In this document: in pieces, positions 22,890 to 31,500 of the stretch
How the letters are laid out: each line of letters opens with the position of its first letter
Position numbering within the stretch: the first letter of the stretch is position 1
Assembly: GCA_031281385.1 (NCBI GenBank)
Contig: JAITFL010000058.1
Location: 1-42,123, forward strand
Direction of reading: 5' to 3'
Length of the DNA: 42,123 nt
From: Holophagales bacterium
GTDB lineage: Bacteria > Acidobacteriota > Holophagae > Holophagales > Holophagaceae
The notes under the pieces: model-generated
What the model saw: only the letters and a program-made list of their open reading frames with translations
The model's database searches: none
What the model was told of the DNA's origin: nothing
Made by a program: the position numbers and the translations under genes

Positions 22890-24956
22890 TCACTTGCCCA
22901 TCTGTGGTTGAACGGTAATTATAAATTCATTCTTTCCATCTGCCAGTTGCCGTAACAAAAATTGTTTACTTTTTTCAGCAATTATTGAATCACTATTGGC
23001 GAATATTTCGATTTTCCAAAAACATGATTTTGCATTTGGTGTAAGGATGAACAGCAAATCACATTTAGATTTTTGAAACAAATATTGTGCGTCATTGTTG
23101 TTTTCACTTAAAAATGCTGCGGCTGAAATTACATCAAGACTATTAATGTCGATGACTTTATCCGCTGTGTGCCAATCAGTATTAATTGTTCTTGCGACAC
23201 TTGGGGGGAAGCTCATTAACCAAGAAATGTAATTCCTAAGTTTTCTTCCGATGAGATTTTCTAAATTATTACTTCGTTCTTTTGACTCCAAAATGATCAA
23301 AACTGGTCTGCTATTGGGAATAAATAATTCAACAACATGGTCTGGGCGTTTGGCATCGTTTGCACTCACACGAGGCAAGGATAGCCAGCGATACTCATAG
23401 CCATTTAGGAATACAGATAGGCCGCTCCAATCACCGCCTGGTGGATTGCACATGCCTTCAAAAGCATGGGTACGAAGCAGGGACGAGAAAATATAATGCA
23501 ACACAGTGTCAACGTCATCTTCACGGAAGTAGGTTGGCTCGTTAGAGATGGCTGGCAATGAAAAATTTTTAGTATTTTTTTGAGCAACAAATTCTCGCTT
23601 GATTTTGCGGTTATCTATGAAAGCATGAATGGTTTCGGATGTACTCAGTAATTGTGTATCCAAAAGAAGAAAATCGCTCAAAGATAAAAATACCTGCCAG
23701 AATCCATTATTTTTGGAAAGTTGGATAGGATCGGAGATCAGAAGTTGGTAGTTGTTTTCGATTAGAGGTCCATAAATACAAGAAAGGATATATACTCGGT
23801 CTGAAGTAAGCATCGTGACCAATGGCAATATGCCTCTGTCTGGCCGATTGTCATTTCCCCCGGGCTTGAACCCTTTTACCATGCAAATAATATAGTCTTC
23901 GTTAATTGAATTTAAGACATCAAAATCTGATGCAATTGATGGATAGATTTTCTTTAATTCATAAACAAAATTTGAAATTTTATTCGATGGCATAATCCCG
24001 AATGGCAAATCATTTTTAGCTAGGCCTATGCTCATTTCTCGAACGGTTGCCGCAAGAAGCGCCATTTTACTTCCGTCCGATTGTGCTTTGCGTGTTATGG
24101 TTTTTTCGAATTTGAATCCGTTTGGCCGGTTTTTTGAGTATTCAAGAATGTCGGCATCAGTATTATAGATTAGCTGCCAATCGCGTACTGAAAAACTGTT
24201 TTTATCTTCTTTTCTAGAAGCAATAAATTCCACGACACTAAAATTATTTTTCAATATATTAATTTCCGTTTGCGCTGTTGATAATCCCATCATTTTCTGA
24301 ATAATAAAATCACTTATAAAATTCTCGGAAAACCATTCTTTATCAAATGATTCTAAAGTTTCATTGGTGCTATCAAATTCCTCTGCCCTGATGTATGCCT
24401 GAGCAACAAAATTTCCAGTTTGTTTTGAGAAAGATATATAGCTGAATGGCACAACTGGATTTGGGAAACGTAGATTTTTGCGCTCTCTCGTATTTGGCTC
24501 AAGTTCATATTTGACAAAATCGACAACATAAATATAAGGACAACCTGTTCGCCCGACCGAATAAGCTCGTCCACTTCTTTGCCACGCCTGATTTCCGGCT
24601 TGCAGTGCACTGCAAAATTCAATTGCTAACAAAATAGTTTCGCGTCCGTTTTCAACGTGCGTTATTACGGCATCGGGAGTTTCATCCAGAAAGCCGCCGT
24701 TGGCTTGTATAGGGCCAAAGATATTTGTTTCCCATCTTTGGTTCTGGCTTTCTTTGGAGAATCCCGGGAACAACTCAATAATCCAATGATGGCGGCTACC
24801 TGCATAATCAAATTCTATATCTACGGATAAACAGGCCAGCGATGAGAGCGATTTTTTGAATGAATGAATAACTACATTCAGCCTTATGTATGCAATAACA
24901 CGCTCACACTCAATAATGTTGTCACCGTGGACTCGGAATAATTTATACATCGACAT
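22890..24956 (-). CDS. Putative restriction endonuclease with two PD-(D/E)XK-like signatures
   Basis: A 688-residue protein, last in the methyltransferase operon. I do not recognise the family. Two segments resemble nuclease cores with identical spacing. P94-D95 is followed after 17 residues by E113-F-C, then ALQAGNQAWQRSGRAYS, a basic/Gln-rich helix. P538-D539 is followed after 17 residues by E557-S-K559, the classic PD...ExK form. The first copy has Cys where the catalytic Lys is expected, so the C-terminal one is the better candidate. Position beside two methyltransferases makes it the likely restriction subunit. The start ATG 24956 lies 5 nt after the upstream stop; ATG 24950 has the better-spaced AGGA. 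Specificity and subtype are unknown. Confidence 0.6.
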   Translation of the reverse strand: MSMYKLFRVHGDNIIECERVIAYIRLNVVIHSFKKSLSSLACLSVDIEFDYAGSRHHWIIELFPGFSKESQNQRWETNIFGPIQANGGFLDETPDAVITHVENGRETILLAIEFCSALQAGNQAWQRSGRAYSVGRTGCPYIYVVDFVKYELEPNTRERKNLRFPNPVVPFSYISFSKQTGNFVAQAYIRAEEFDSTNETLESFDKEWFSENFISDFIIQKMMGLSTAQTEINILKNNFSVVEFIASRKEDKNSFSVRDWQLIYNTDADILEYSKNRPNGFKFEKTITRKAQSDGSKMALLAATVREMSIGLAKNDLPFGIMPSNKISNFVYELKKIYPSIASDFDVLNSINEDYIICMVKGFKPGGNDNRPDRGILPLVTMLTSDRVYILSCIYGPLIENNYQLLISDPIQLSKNNGFWQVFLSLSDFLLLDTQLLSTSETIHAFIDNRKIKREFVAQKNTKNFSLPAISNEPTYFREDDVDTVLHYIFSSLLRTHAFEGMCNPPGGDWSGLSVFLNGYEYRWLSLPRVSANDAKRPDHVVELFIPNSRPVLIILESKERSNNLENLIGRKLRNYISWLMSFPPSVARTINTDWHTADKVIDINSLDVISAAAFLSENNNDAQYLFQKSKCDLLFILTPNAKSCFWKIEIFANSDSIIAEKSKQFLLRQLADGKNEFIITVQPQMGK

Positions 24957-24961
24957 TCCTA

Positions 24962-25774
24962 CTAATAATTGAGATACAGCGATTCCAACACTGGTTCACA
25001 TTTCTTATTCATCACCTTCTTGAAACTTGAGTTTCCCGAGGGCAACATTAGATGTCGCGTATATAGCTCTTGCGGGACTTCGATAGAATAGTCTCGATTC
25101 CCCCGCTTACCATCTAGGGATAATGCGTATTTCACTCTCCGTTGGTTGAGCCAGTGAAGGTAACGAAGGAAACGGTCGTAATCTATCGTGCCGTAGTAAC
25201 GTCCCTTGGTGTTCAAATATGGCGGATCAAGATAAACGAAGTCTCCCTCCTTTATGTCTTCTGTAGTCTCCCAGTAATCACCGTTCCTGAAGTCAACTCC
25301 CTGCAAACGGCTCGACCAATTACGTAACACAGCTTTTAGACGCTCTGGCTCAATGCCTCTGCGAGTATGATGCAATGAATTGTTGAACTCCCCCGATTTA
25401 TTGAACCGAATAAGCCCATTGACACATGTTCTTGACAAAAATAGGAAGTCTGCTGGGTCATGATTTCTATTAAAAGTGTCACGTATTTCGTAAAATACGG
25501 TGTGCCCCAAGTATTGCAGTTTTTCCCATCGGATTTTATATTGCTCGGCGATTTCTTCACAATTGGTCTGAATTGCTCTCCAAAGGCTTATGAGTGGTTG
25601 GCAAATGTCACCGCAAATGCCTTGTCTTGGGGAGATTGCGTAGGCAATGGAAGCACTGCCAACAAATGGTTCGAAATATCGGTTGAAATGCGGCACATTG
25701 TTGAGTATTGCGATGGACTGACTACGCTTGCTTCCGCTCCATTTGATAGCTGGCTTAATATTCAGCACTATCAT
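24962..25774 (-). CDS. D12-class (Dam family) N6-adenine DNA methyltransferase
   Basis: A 270-residue alpha-class methyltransferase. Motif X is KWSGSKR (11-17, usually KWxGxK), motif I EPFVGSASI (35-43) binds S-adenosylmethionine, and motif IV LDPPYLNT (182-189) is the catalytic DPPY of adenine-N6 enzymes. SRTCVNGLIRFNKSGEFN in content is the conserved block before the target-recognition part. ATG 25774 is preceded by GGTAGG; an in-frame TTG at 25780 is less likely. It starts 7 bp after the beta-class methyltransferase stop and ends 5 bp before the nuclease candidate. With a second adenine methyltransferase beside it, each probably protects one strand of an asymmetric site (inference). Confidence 0.9.
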   Translation of the reverse strand: MIVLNIKPAIKWSGSKRSQSIAILNNVPHFNRYFEPFVGSASIAYAISPRQGICGDICQPLISLWRAIQTNCEEIAEQYKIRWEKLQYLGHTVFYEIRDTFNRNHDPADFLFLSRTCVNGLIRFNKSGEFNNSLHHTRRGIEPERLKAVLRNWSSRLQGVDFRNGDYWETTEDIKEGDFVYLDPPYLNTKGRYYGTIDYDRFLRYLHWLNQRRVKYALSLDGKRGNRDYSIEVPQELYTRHLMLPSGNSSFKKVMNKKCEPVLESLYLNY

Positions 25775-25781
25775 CAGCAAC

Positions 25782-26654
25782 CTACCATGTTGCTTCTAAT
25801 AAGGGTGTTTGTAAAGCAGGCTTGGCACTAGAAAGCCGGAGATTGGAAATATTGAAGTACTCAGTATCGGTCTCAAAACCTAGATATGCGCGTCCCGCCA
25901 ATTTGGCTGCAACACATTCGCTACCTGAACCACTGAACGGAGCCATAACTAGATCGCCTTCCATGGTACTAAGTTGTATCATGCGGTCAAGTATTCTCAA
26001 GGGTTTTTGAGTAGGGTGTTCGCCGAATTCGGTTTCATTTTTTCGTTTATTGTTCGGTATGTCCCATACTGTCCTCATCTGTTTGCCGGGGGCCTTCAGT
26101 CCATCTTCGGGGAAAGCACTTTCTTTTGCGTAATCATAATTGAAATAATATTCTCTCTTTTTACCGCCCTTGTTGCACCAAATTATAGTTTCATGACTTG
26201 CTGTCAATCGTCTACATGATAAATTCGGAAATGCATTTCTTTTATACCAAATCACTTCATTTATAATTTCTATTCCGATTTTTTGGCATATAACATTTAT
26301 GATTCCGATGTTATGATACGTACCGAAAATCCACATCGATCCAGTGTTTTTTAAGACGCGACGCGCATGTGAAAGCCACATCTCAGTAAATTGCATGTAA
26401 TCATCTAAAGACATATCATCCCAGTGCTGCATCACTTTATTCCAATTACCCCCCATCCCATCCAAAGGAACGCTGTTGTCCCACTTCCAGATGCCACCCT
26501 TTGAGAGGTTGTAAGGAGGATCGGCGATTATAAGATCAACACAATTATCTGCCATGTCTGCCATCCCCGTTATGCAGTCTTGATTGATCACGGTGTTCAT
26601 TGGTACATTTTCTTCGATTATTCTATTGCTTTCCATAGAATGTCTTTGATTCAT
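25782..26654 (-). CDS. Beta-class DNA methyltransferase (N6-adenine type)
   Basis: A 290-residue enzyme of the N6_N4_Mtase family. The catalytic motif IV, IIADPPYNLSKGG (DPPY at 45-48), precedes the AdoMet motif I, APFSGSGSE (from 238). This permuted order defines the beta class, as in CcrM or M.HinfI. DPPY rather than SPPY favours adenine N6 over cytosine N4. EHPTQKP is also present, a standard element of this class. The start ATG overlaps the upstream gene's stop (ATGA), so it is translationally coupled to it. M19 (MNTVINQD) could be an internal start. Confidence 0.9.
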   Translation of the reverse strand: MNQRHSMESNRIIEENVPMNTVINQDCITGMADMADNCVDLIIADPPYNLSKGGIWKWDNSVPLDGMGGNWNKVMQHWDDMSLDDYMQFTEMWLSHARRVLKNTGSMWIFGTYHNIGIINVICQKIGIEIINEVIWYKRNAFPNLSCRRLTASHETIIWCNKGGKKREYYFNYDYAKESAFPEDGLKAPGKQMRTVWDIPNNKRKNETEFGEHPTQKPLRILDRMIQLSTMEGDLVMAPFSGSGSECVAAKLAGRAYLGFETDTEYFNISNLRLSSAKPALQTPLLEATW

Positions 26655-27046
26655 TTATCCAGTCCTCCAATTTTCTGTGTTTTGTAAATAATCCCCTTCC
26701 TGATCATTCCTCCTGCCCGCAATTTATTTTCATCAACAGTATTATTCACACAATTGCCTATATCTAATCGAAACACAAATTTATTAACAATCTGTTTTGC
26801 TGAAAAAATGGCTATTCCGTGGCTAGGTAAGGTACTCAAATCGTGCCAGCATTGCCGCTCGTCAATGCTGACGGTAGCCCTTGAGATGGTGTTGCCCCAT
26901 CTCGCACCATGAAGTGCATTGCTTCTAGTGTCCTGTACTGCTTTAGTCAATACCTGCCCTTTCATCTTCCCAAAACTTATTATAGTCACTTTCTTGCTGA
27001 TCCCTACCATTTTTTTGTTTCTTGCTTGGACGGTGATTTCTTCCAA
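26651..27046 (-). CDS. Unknown small protein, first gene of the RM operon
   Basis: A 131-residue basic protein with no family I recognise. It has no helix-turn-helix pattern typical of C-protein regulators, no PD-(D/E)XK and no membrane segment. It starts at TTG 27046 with AAGGAG 4 nt upstream (ATG 27010 is an alternative) and ends in an ATGA overlap with the beta-class methyltransferase. The low GC matches the island. Position suggests a regulator, a specificity factor or a degraded fragment of a larger protein. Confidence 0.55.
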   Translation of the reverse strand: MEEITVQARNKKMVGISKKVTIISFGKMKGQVLTKAVQDTRSNALHGARWGNTISRATVSIDERQCWHDLSTLPSHGIAIFSAKQIVNKFVFRLDIGNCVNNTVDENKLRAGGMIRKGIIYKTQKIGGLDK

Positions 27047-27147
27047 TATCTCCTTGCCGTGCAGATCGTCACACCATCACCCTCGTCTACTTGGCTACCA
27101 AGTTGACCACTCCCACCTATTTCTCTGTGTCAGTAATATTTCTGTTT

Positions 27148-27176
27148 ATCATACGTTTCTTCGCTTCCATGGCCAA
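27148..27176 (-). promoter_or_regulatory. Candidate promoter of the RM operon
   Basis: On the minus strand, TTGGCC (27176-27171, 4/6) and TATGAT (27153-27148, 5/6) are spaced by exactly 17 bp. Transcription would begin about 95 nt before the first start codon. Confidence 0.45.
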
Positions 27177-27266
27177 TCCACGCTCGCCAGTCGCCTTGCC
27201 CACAGGGCAAAGCGGAAAGCCTCTGACCCTTTGGGCCAGCCCGTTTAAGCCGCCCAAGTGCTGCTG

Positions 27267-27297
27267 GCGTTTGAGGCTGCACTGCAGCCTCAAACGC
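27267..27297. terminator. Perfect 15-bp palindrome downstream of mrp
   Basis: GCGTTTGAGGCTGCA and TGCAGCCTCAAACGC pair perfectly around a single base. It begins 9 nt beyond the mrp stop on that strand, a terminator position, but no T-run follows on the minus strand. It may terminate without a U tract, or be a cruciform or binding site. It also marks the edge of the RM island. Confidence 0.5.
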
Positions 27298-27305
27298 TCA
27301 TTGCA

Positions 27306-28346
27306 CTAATGCGTCTTCCCCCAGACCCCCGCGGCTATCTCCCCAAACACACGCGCCTGTGGGCCATCTGGGTTGATGGCCGCTATGGGTGCGCCTTGGT
27401 CGCAGGTCATTCTTATTTGCAGGTCGATGGGTATCTCGCCCAAGAACGGCAAGCCCATCGCTTGTGCGGCTCTCCGCACTCCGCCGCTGCCAAATATCTG
27501 GGTCTCTTCGCCGCACTTGGGGCAGACAAAACTGGACATGTTCTCTATCACGCCAAGGATGGGGATGTTTGCCTCGCTGAACATGGCTATGGCTTTTTTT
27601 GCGTCTAGGAAGGCGACATCTTGCGGGGTGCTTACTACCACGGCTCCGCCGACGCGGACGCTGTTGACGATGGAAATCAGTATGTCGCCCGTGCCAGGGG
27701 GCAGATCAATCAAAAGGATGTCCAGCGCCCCCCATTCCACTTCGGCCATGAACTGCTCCAGAGCCTTGTGCAGCATGGGGCCGCGCCAGATGACGGGCCT
27801 TTCTTCTTCTATCAGGAATCCCATGGACATTATTTTTAGCCCATATTTTTCAACCGGCTCTATCATTCCTCTGGGCGACACGATGGGGCCATCATCGCCG
27901 CCCACACCGAACATCATGCCCATGCTGGGCCCGTGTAGGTCTGCGTCCAGCAAGCCAACGGCGTGTCCTCTCGCGGCTAGTGAACAGGCCAAGTTTGCCG
28001 CAACTGTACTCTTCCCTACCCCGCCCTTTCCACTGCCTACGACAACCACATTTTTTACAAATGGCAATAGGTTAGGTTTCTTGCTCTCAGGCGATGGCTC
28101 CCACTCGACATTGACGCTAACGCCCTCGATGCTTTCGATTGCAGATATGCGCTCGGCCAGCTCGGCCTGAATGGCAGGCCAGTCGCCCTTGTAACTCTCT
28201 GGAAGCCGGAGAGCCAATAGCACGCGCCCGCCCTCCAACTCTGCGGAACTCACGGCCTTCATTGCAAGCAAACTTGAGCCAAAACCGGAAGGCACATAGT
28301 TACTAAGGACTTCATGTATGGCCGCTCGGCTGATTTTTTTTGCCAT
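27306..28346 (-). CDS. mrp: Mrp/NBP35-family iron-sulfur cluster carrier ATPase
   Basis: A 346-residue P-loop ATPase of the Mrp/ApbC family, which carries and delivers Fe-S clusters in the cytosol. N-terminal residues about 1-85 form a MIP18/DUF59 domain. The deviant Walker A GKGGVGKST (106-114) with its second Lys is typical of MinD/Mrp proteins, and the C-terminal half has the cluster-binding FVCPKCGEE (CPxC) motif. ATG 28346 is preceded by AAAAGGAG; an in-frame start at 28427 would overlap moaD and is rejected. Last gene of the kinase-TamB-MoaD-Mrp operon. Confidence 0.94.
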   Translation of the reverse strand: MAKKISRAAIHEVLSNYVPSGFGSSLLAMKAVSSAELEGGRVLLALRLPESYKGDWPAIQAELAERISAIESIEGVSVNVEWEPSPESKKPNLLPFVKNVVVVGSGKGGVGKSTVAANLACSLAARGHAVGLLDADLHGPSMGMMFGVGGDDGPIVSPRGMIEPVEKYGLKIMSMGFLIEEERPVIWRGPMLHKALEQFMAEVEWGALDILLIDLPPGTGDILISIVNSVRVGGAVVVSTPQDVAFLDAKKAIAMFSEANIPILGVIENMSSFVCPKCGEETQIFGSGGVRRAAQAMGLPFLGEIPIDLQIRMTCDQGAPIAAINPDGPQARVFGEIAAGVWGKTH

Positions 28347-28356
28347 TTGTCTCCTT

Positions 28357-28587
28357 TTAGCCGCCGCTGACGGGCGGCATAAGGGCCACTTCGTCGCCGT
28401 CCACCAACGGCTCTTCCCTGCCCACAAATTTTTGGTTCACCGCCAGCAGCGCCTCCTGCGGAAGCGGCTCAAATTCTGGCCTCTCCAGCAACTCGCCCAA
28501 CAGCGTGGGGCCAAGCAGGATCAATTCGATTCTGCTGAAGCCCAACAATTCCCTGTAGCGGGCAAAGGCCAAGACGGTCACACTCAC
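28357..28587 (-). CDS. MoaD/ThiS-like sulfur carrier protein
   Basis: A 76-residue ubiquitin-fold protein ending in the diglycine tail (LMPPVSGG) on which MoaD/ThiS proteins are adenylated and thiocarboxylated. FARYRELLGF at the N-terminus is MoaD-like, and DGDEVALMPPVSGG matches molybdopterin synthase small subunits most closely. The GTG start at 28587 overlaps the TamB stop as GTGA and has GGAG 7 nt upstream. mrp follows after 10 bp. No moaE, moeB or thiF is in the window, so molybdopterin synthesis is only the most likely role. Confidence 0.82.
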   Translation of the reverse strand: MSVTVLAFARYRELLGFSRIELILLGPTLLGELLERPEFEPLPQEALLAVNQKFVGREEPLVDGDEVALMPPVSGG

Positions 28588-31500
28588 CAAGCGCTCCACG
28601 AATAGCGGATCTCTCCAGACGGGGACACGCCAAGCGATTGGTTGCCGCTGGCACCAAGGTGGATGACAAAGTTTCCGAACCTCATTTCCATTTGGCCGCC
28701 GAGCGTCACTGTCTCGCCTATTTTTCTGTAGTTGCCGACCAGCGACAGTGGCCAATCCATAATTTCGAGATTTTTCCCGACTATCACGTCGGTTTCGGCG
28801 ATCACGCCGATCCCGCCAATCCCAGTCCTCAAAGCAACGCTGACCCTGTCAAATCGGAGCGTCTTCCGCACTTGCTCTAGCGTAGAGGTCAGAGCCAAGT
28901 TAGTGAGAAGCCCGCTGGTGGTACCCTCAAGCCCGGTGGTGGACAGGGAAGACGCATAAGCGTTGCCCCTGCCTATGGTCTGGGCTGCAGCCGGATTGAG
29001 GAGCAGGGAAAAAATTTCATCCTGCCTCAGCGTCGGCGTTGAAGAAAGAGCCATGTTCAAAGAGTCTATTGGGCCTTGGAAAACCAAGTTCACTCTGTAC
29101 GGTGTAACGTCAATCTGCCCCTGTATGTTGATCTCAGGATCGAAGGCCCTTGGATCCATGAAATCAATGCTCCCGCCCTCGATTATGACGTCGCCCGCCG
29201 GAAGGATGTTTGTTATCCTGCCACCAGGCACCAGCTCCATCCCGCCGAGGATGCCCGGGTTCGCAAGGGTGCCCATTATCTTCATTTTTTCGGAAGGCTT
29301 GTTGTTGCCCTTCACTTTTATCAGGTTGGTGTTGATTGTCCAAGGCTGTTGAAGGTCAACGTCTAGGTTTAGGGTAATGGAATCGAGCGGGTTTTTGAAA
29401 TCAATGGATCGGATGCTGTGGATGCTCTTTATCGAGTTGTTTAATATCATGCTCATCAGATCAATTTCTGCTCTGTACTCAATGTAGCTGGCGTTAAGGT
29501 TGCCCCTTATCTCGCCGCCGCCACGGGTGCTCTGGAACCTAGCATCGAGGCTGCCGCCTACCCTAAAGCCTTCGGGGATGAAGTCGTAATGGAAATCATC
29601 AAGGTTTGTCTTTAAGCTATAACCCTTTATGCCGTTGTTGTCCCAGTCGGCCTGCCCGCTGGCTCTGAGCATCCCCCTTAGCACCCTGCCCCGTACGTTT
29701 CTAACGTCAACCCGCCTTCCCTCGCACGCTAAATCAACGTCCAAGTCTTCGATAGCATAGGGAAACCCGCCGCTTGGCTCCAACAGGCCACTTCTGATGG
29801 TGAGGCGCCCGTCAAGGCCCATCTCATCGTATGGCCCTCGCAGCCAAAAGTCCATTTCGCCCTTCCCTCTTGGTCTAAACCCTGCAAGAAAGTCATCGGG
29901 CCTTTCCCCGAAAAGCCGCGCAATTGCCTCTTTTGCCTGTTCGAGGTCAACCTGTCCGCTCAGATGCAGGTCGGCTGGGCGGATCCCGCCAAGCGGCACG
30001 GAGCCGTTGATCTCCAGCTTTGTTGTAAGCTCGCCTGAACCGCTGCCCGCTCTCCGGCTTCCAATGTTCATGTTCAGCCCAAGCCATCCAGCATCCCCCT
30101 GCACTGAGCGTCCGCTGATGGCGCAGCGTCCAAGGCTGCTTATGTCAAGGCCCAATGCCCTGCCCTCAAACTCAGAAATGTCGGCCTTCCAGTCAACAGA
30201 GCCATCTTTTGCTCTTGCGGTAATTGCTGCGCCAAGTACTATATCCTCGATGGCCCCATTGGTGAGCATTTTTGCAATGTCCGCAGTTTGGGAACTGTGT
30301 TCTGTTATCGCCAGCTCCGCCGCCGCCTGGGTGGCGTCTCCGTCCTTTTCGGCAGTTATTCTAAGCAGCGGCCCGCCTGCTCCTAAATAGTCAATAAGGG
30401 TCAATTCACCGTCTATGCTATCGCCGTCCAAGGACAATTTGCCAACTATGCCTTCCACCTTTGTGTCGCTGTCAACTATTATTTCTCCCTTGGACAGTGC
30501 CAGCTGGCCTTCGGGGAGCCAAACCAAACCATAGTTTGTGGACATCGGGCCATCAAATGTGTAGTCTAGCCAAGCGGTCATCTGTGGGGCGTCTCGCATC
30601 CCAAGGGCTAGGCTGTCGAATTTGCCAAATATTTTTCCGGCCCATGTCCGTTCGCCCAGGTCAATGTTGAAATGGCCCTGAACCGCCAATTGCCCGTCAA
30701 GTGACCCGATTGTTTCCATAGAGTCGGCCAAGCGGAAATCCTTCACCAACAGCTTGTTGTTTTGTTTGCTCAAATCCATTTCGATTCCGCCAGAAAAGGC
30801 CGGAAGGGCTACCCCGTAAATGGAGCCGTCATGCAGCTCGGCCTCGGCCCGCAAGAAAAGCGATTCGTACGGCCCGCTGATTTCCACCCAGCCGTCCACT
30901 GTACCCTGCGGGGCCATGGCTTCAAGCATTTTCATGTCGCTTATTCCGGCGTCCAGTCCCTCTGAGAGTGGCAGCCCAAAAGACTTGTAGCGCATGTTGA
31001 TCTGATCTGCGCCATGTGGCACTTTGCCCCAAGTGAGCCATAGTTTGCCAGAGGCCGTTGCGTCCCCCCGGCGCAAAGAAATGTCATCCAAAAACAACTG
31101 ATCGGATTCTATGCTGACCTCCGCAGTCAAAGAATCGGCGGATGCCCCAAAATAGACAGGGTCGCTCACTGCAATATGGCCGCTCAGATTCAATTTTTTT
31201 GACCGCGACCAAGTGATGTCCGCGTGCGCGTCGGTCCTGCCTGAAATTGGCAGCCGATTAACCACGCCCCACTTGTCCAACGACAGGGCCACCTGCTCGG
31301 CACTGGTGGACGCTTCTGCGTTTATGCGAAGAGAGGTCAGGCGGGCGGAAGTGCCGCCGTCCTTGGTCGAAAAAAGGCTGTAGCTCACCCGGCCGCTTGC
31401 CGAAGCTTTTGCCTCTGGAATTGCTATTTTGAACGAATCAATCTGCACCCAGCTCTCTGTGGCTCGGGCGTTCAATCCGCCCGCACGGGAGCCGTCCTTT

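Larger units (their letters stand above)
22880..27200 (-). mobile_element. AT-rich restriction-modification island
   Basis: Four minus-strand genes with visibly higher A+T than everything around them, inserted between the convergent korDABC and mrp operons. The boundaries are approximate, judged from base composition. Content is two DNA methyltransferases, one large putative nuclease and one small unknown protein. No integrase, direct repeats or tRNA mark the ends, so the transfer mechanism is not visible. Confidence 0.6.

Noticed and set aside
27373..28170. 265-codon open frame on the plus strand opposite mrp
   Set aside because: Its sequence is the complement of the well-conserved Mrp ATPase; Ser/Pro/Met-rich composition and no recognisable domain.
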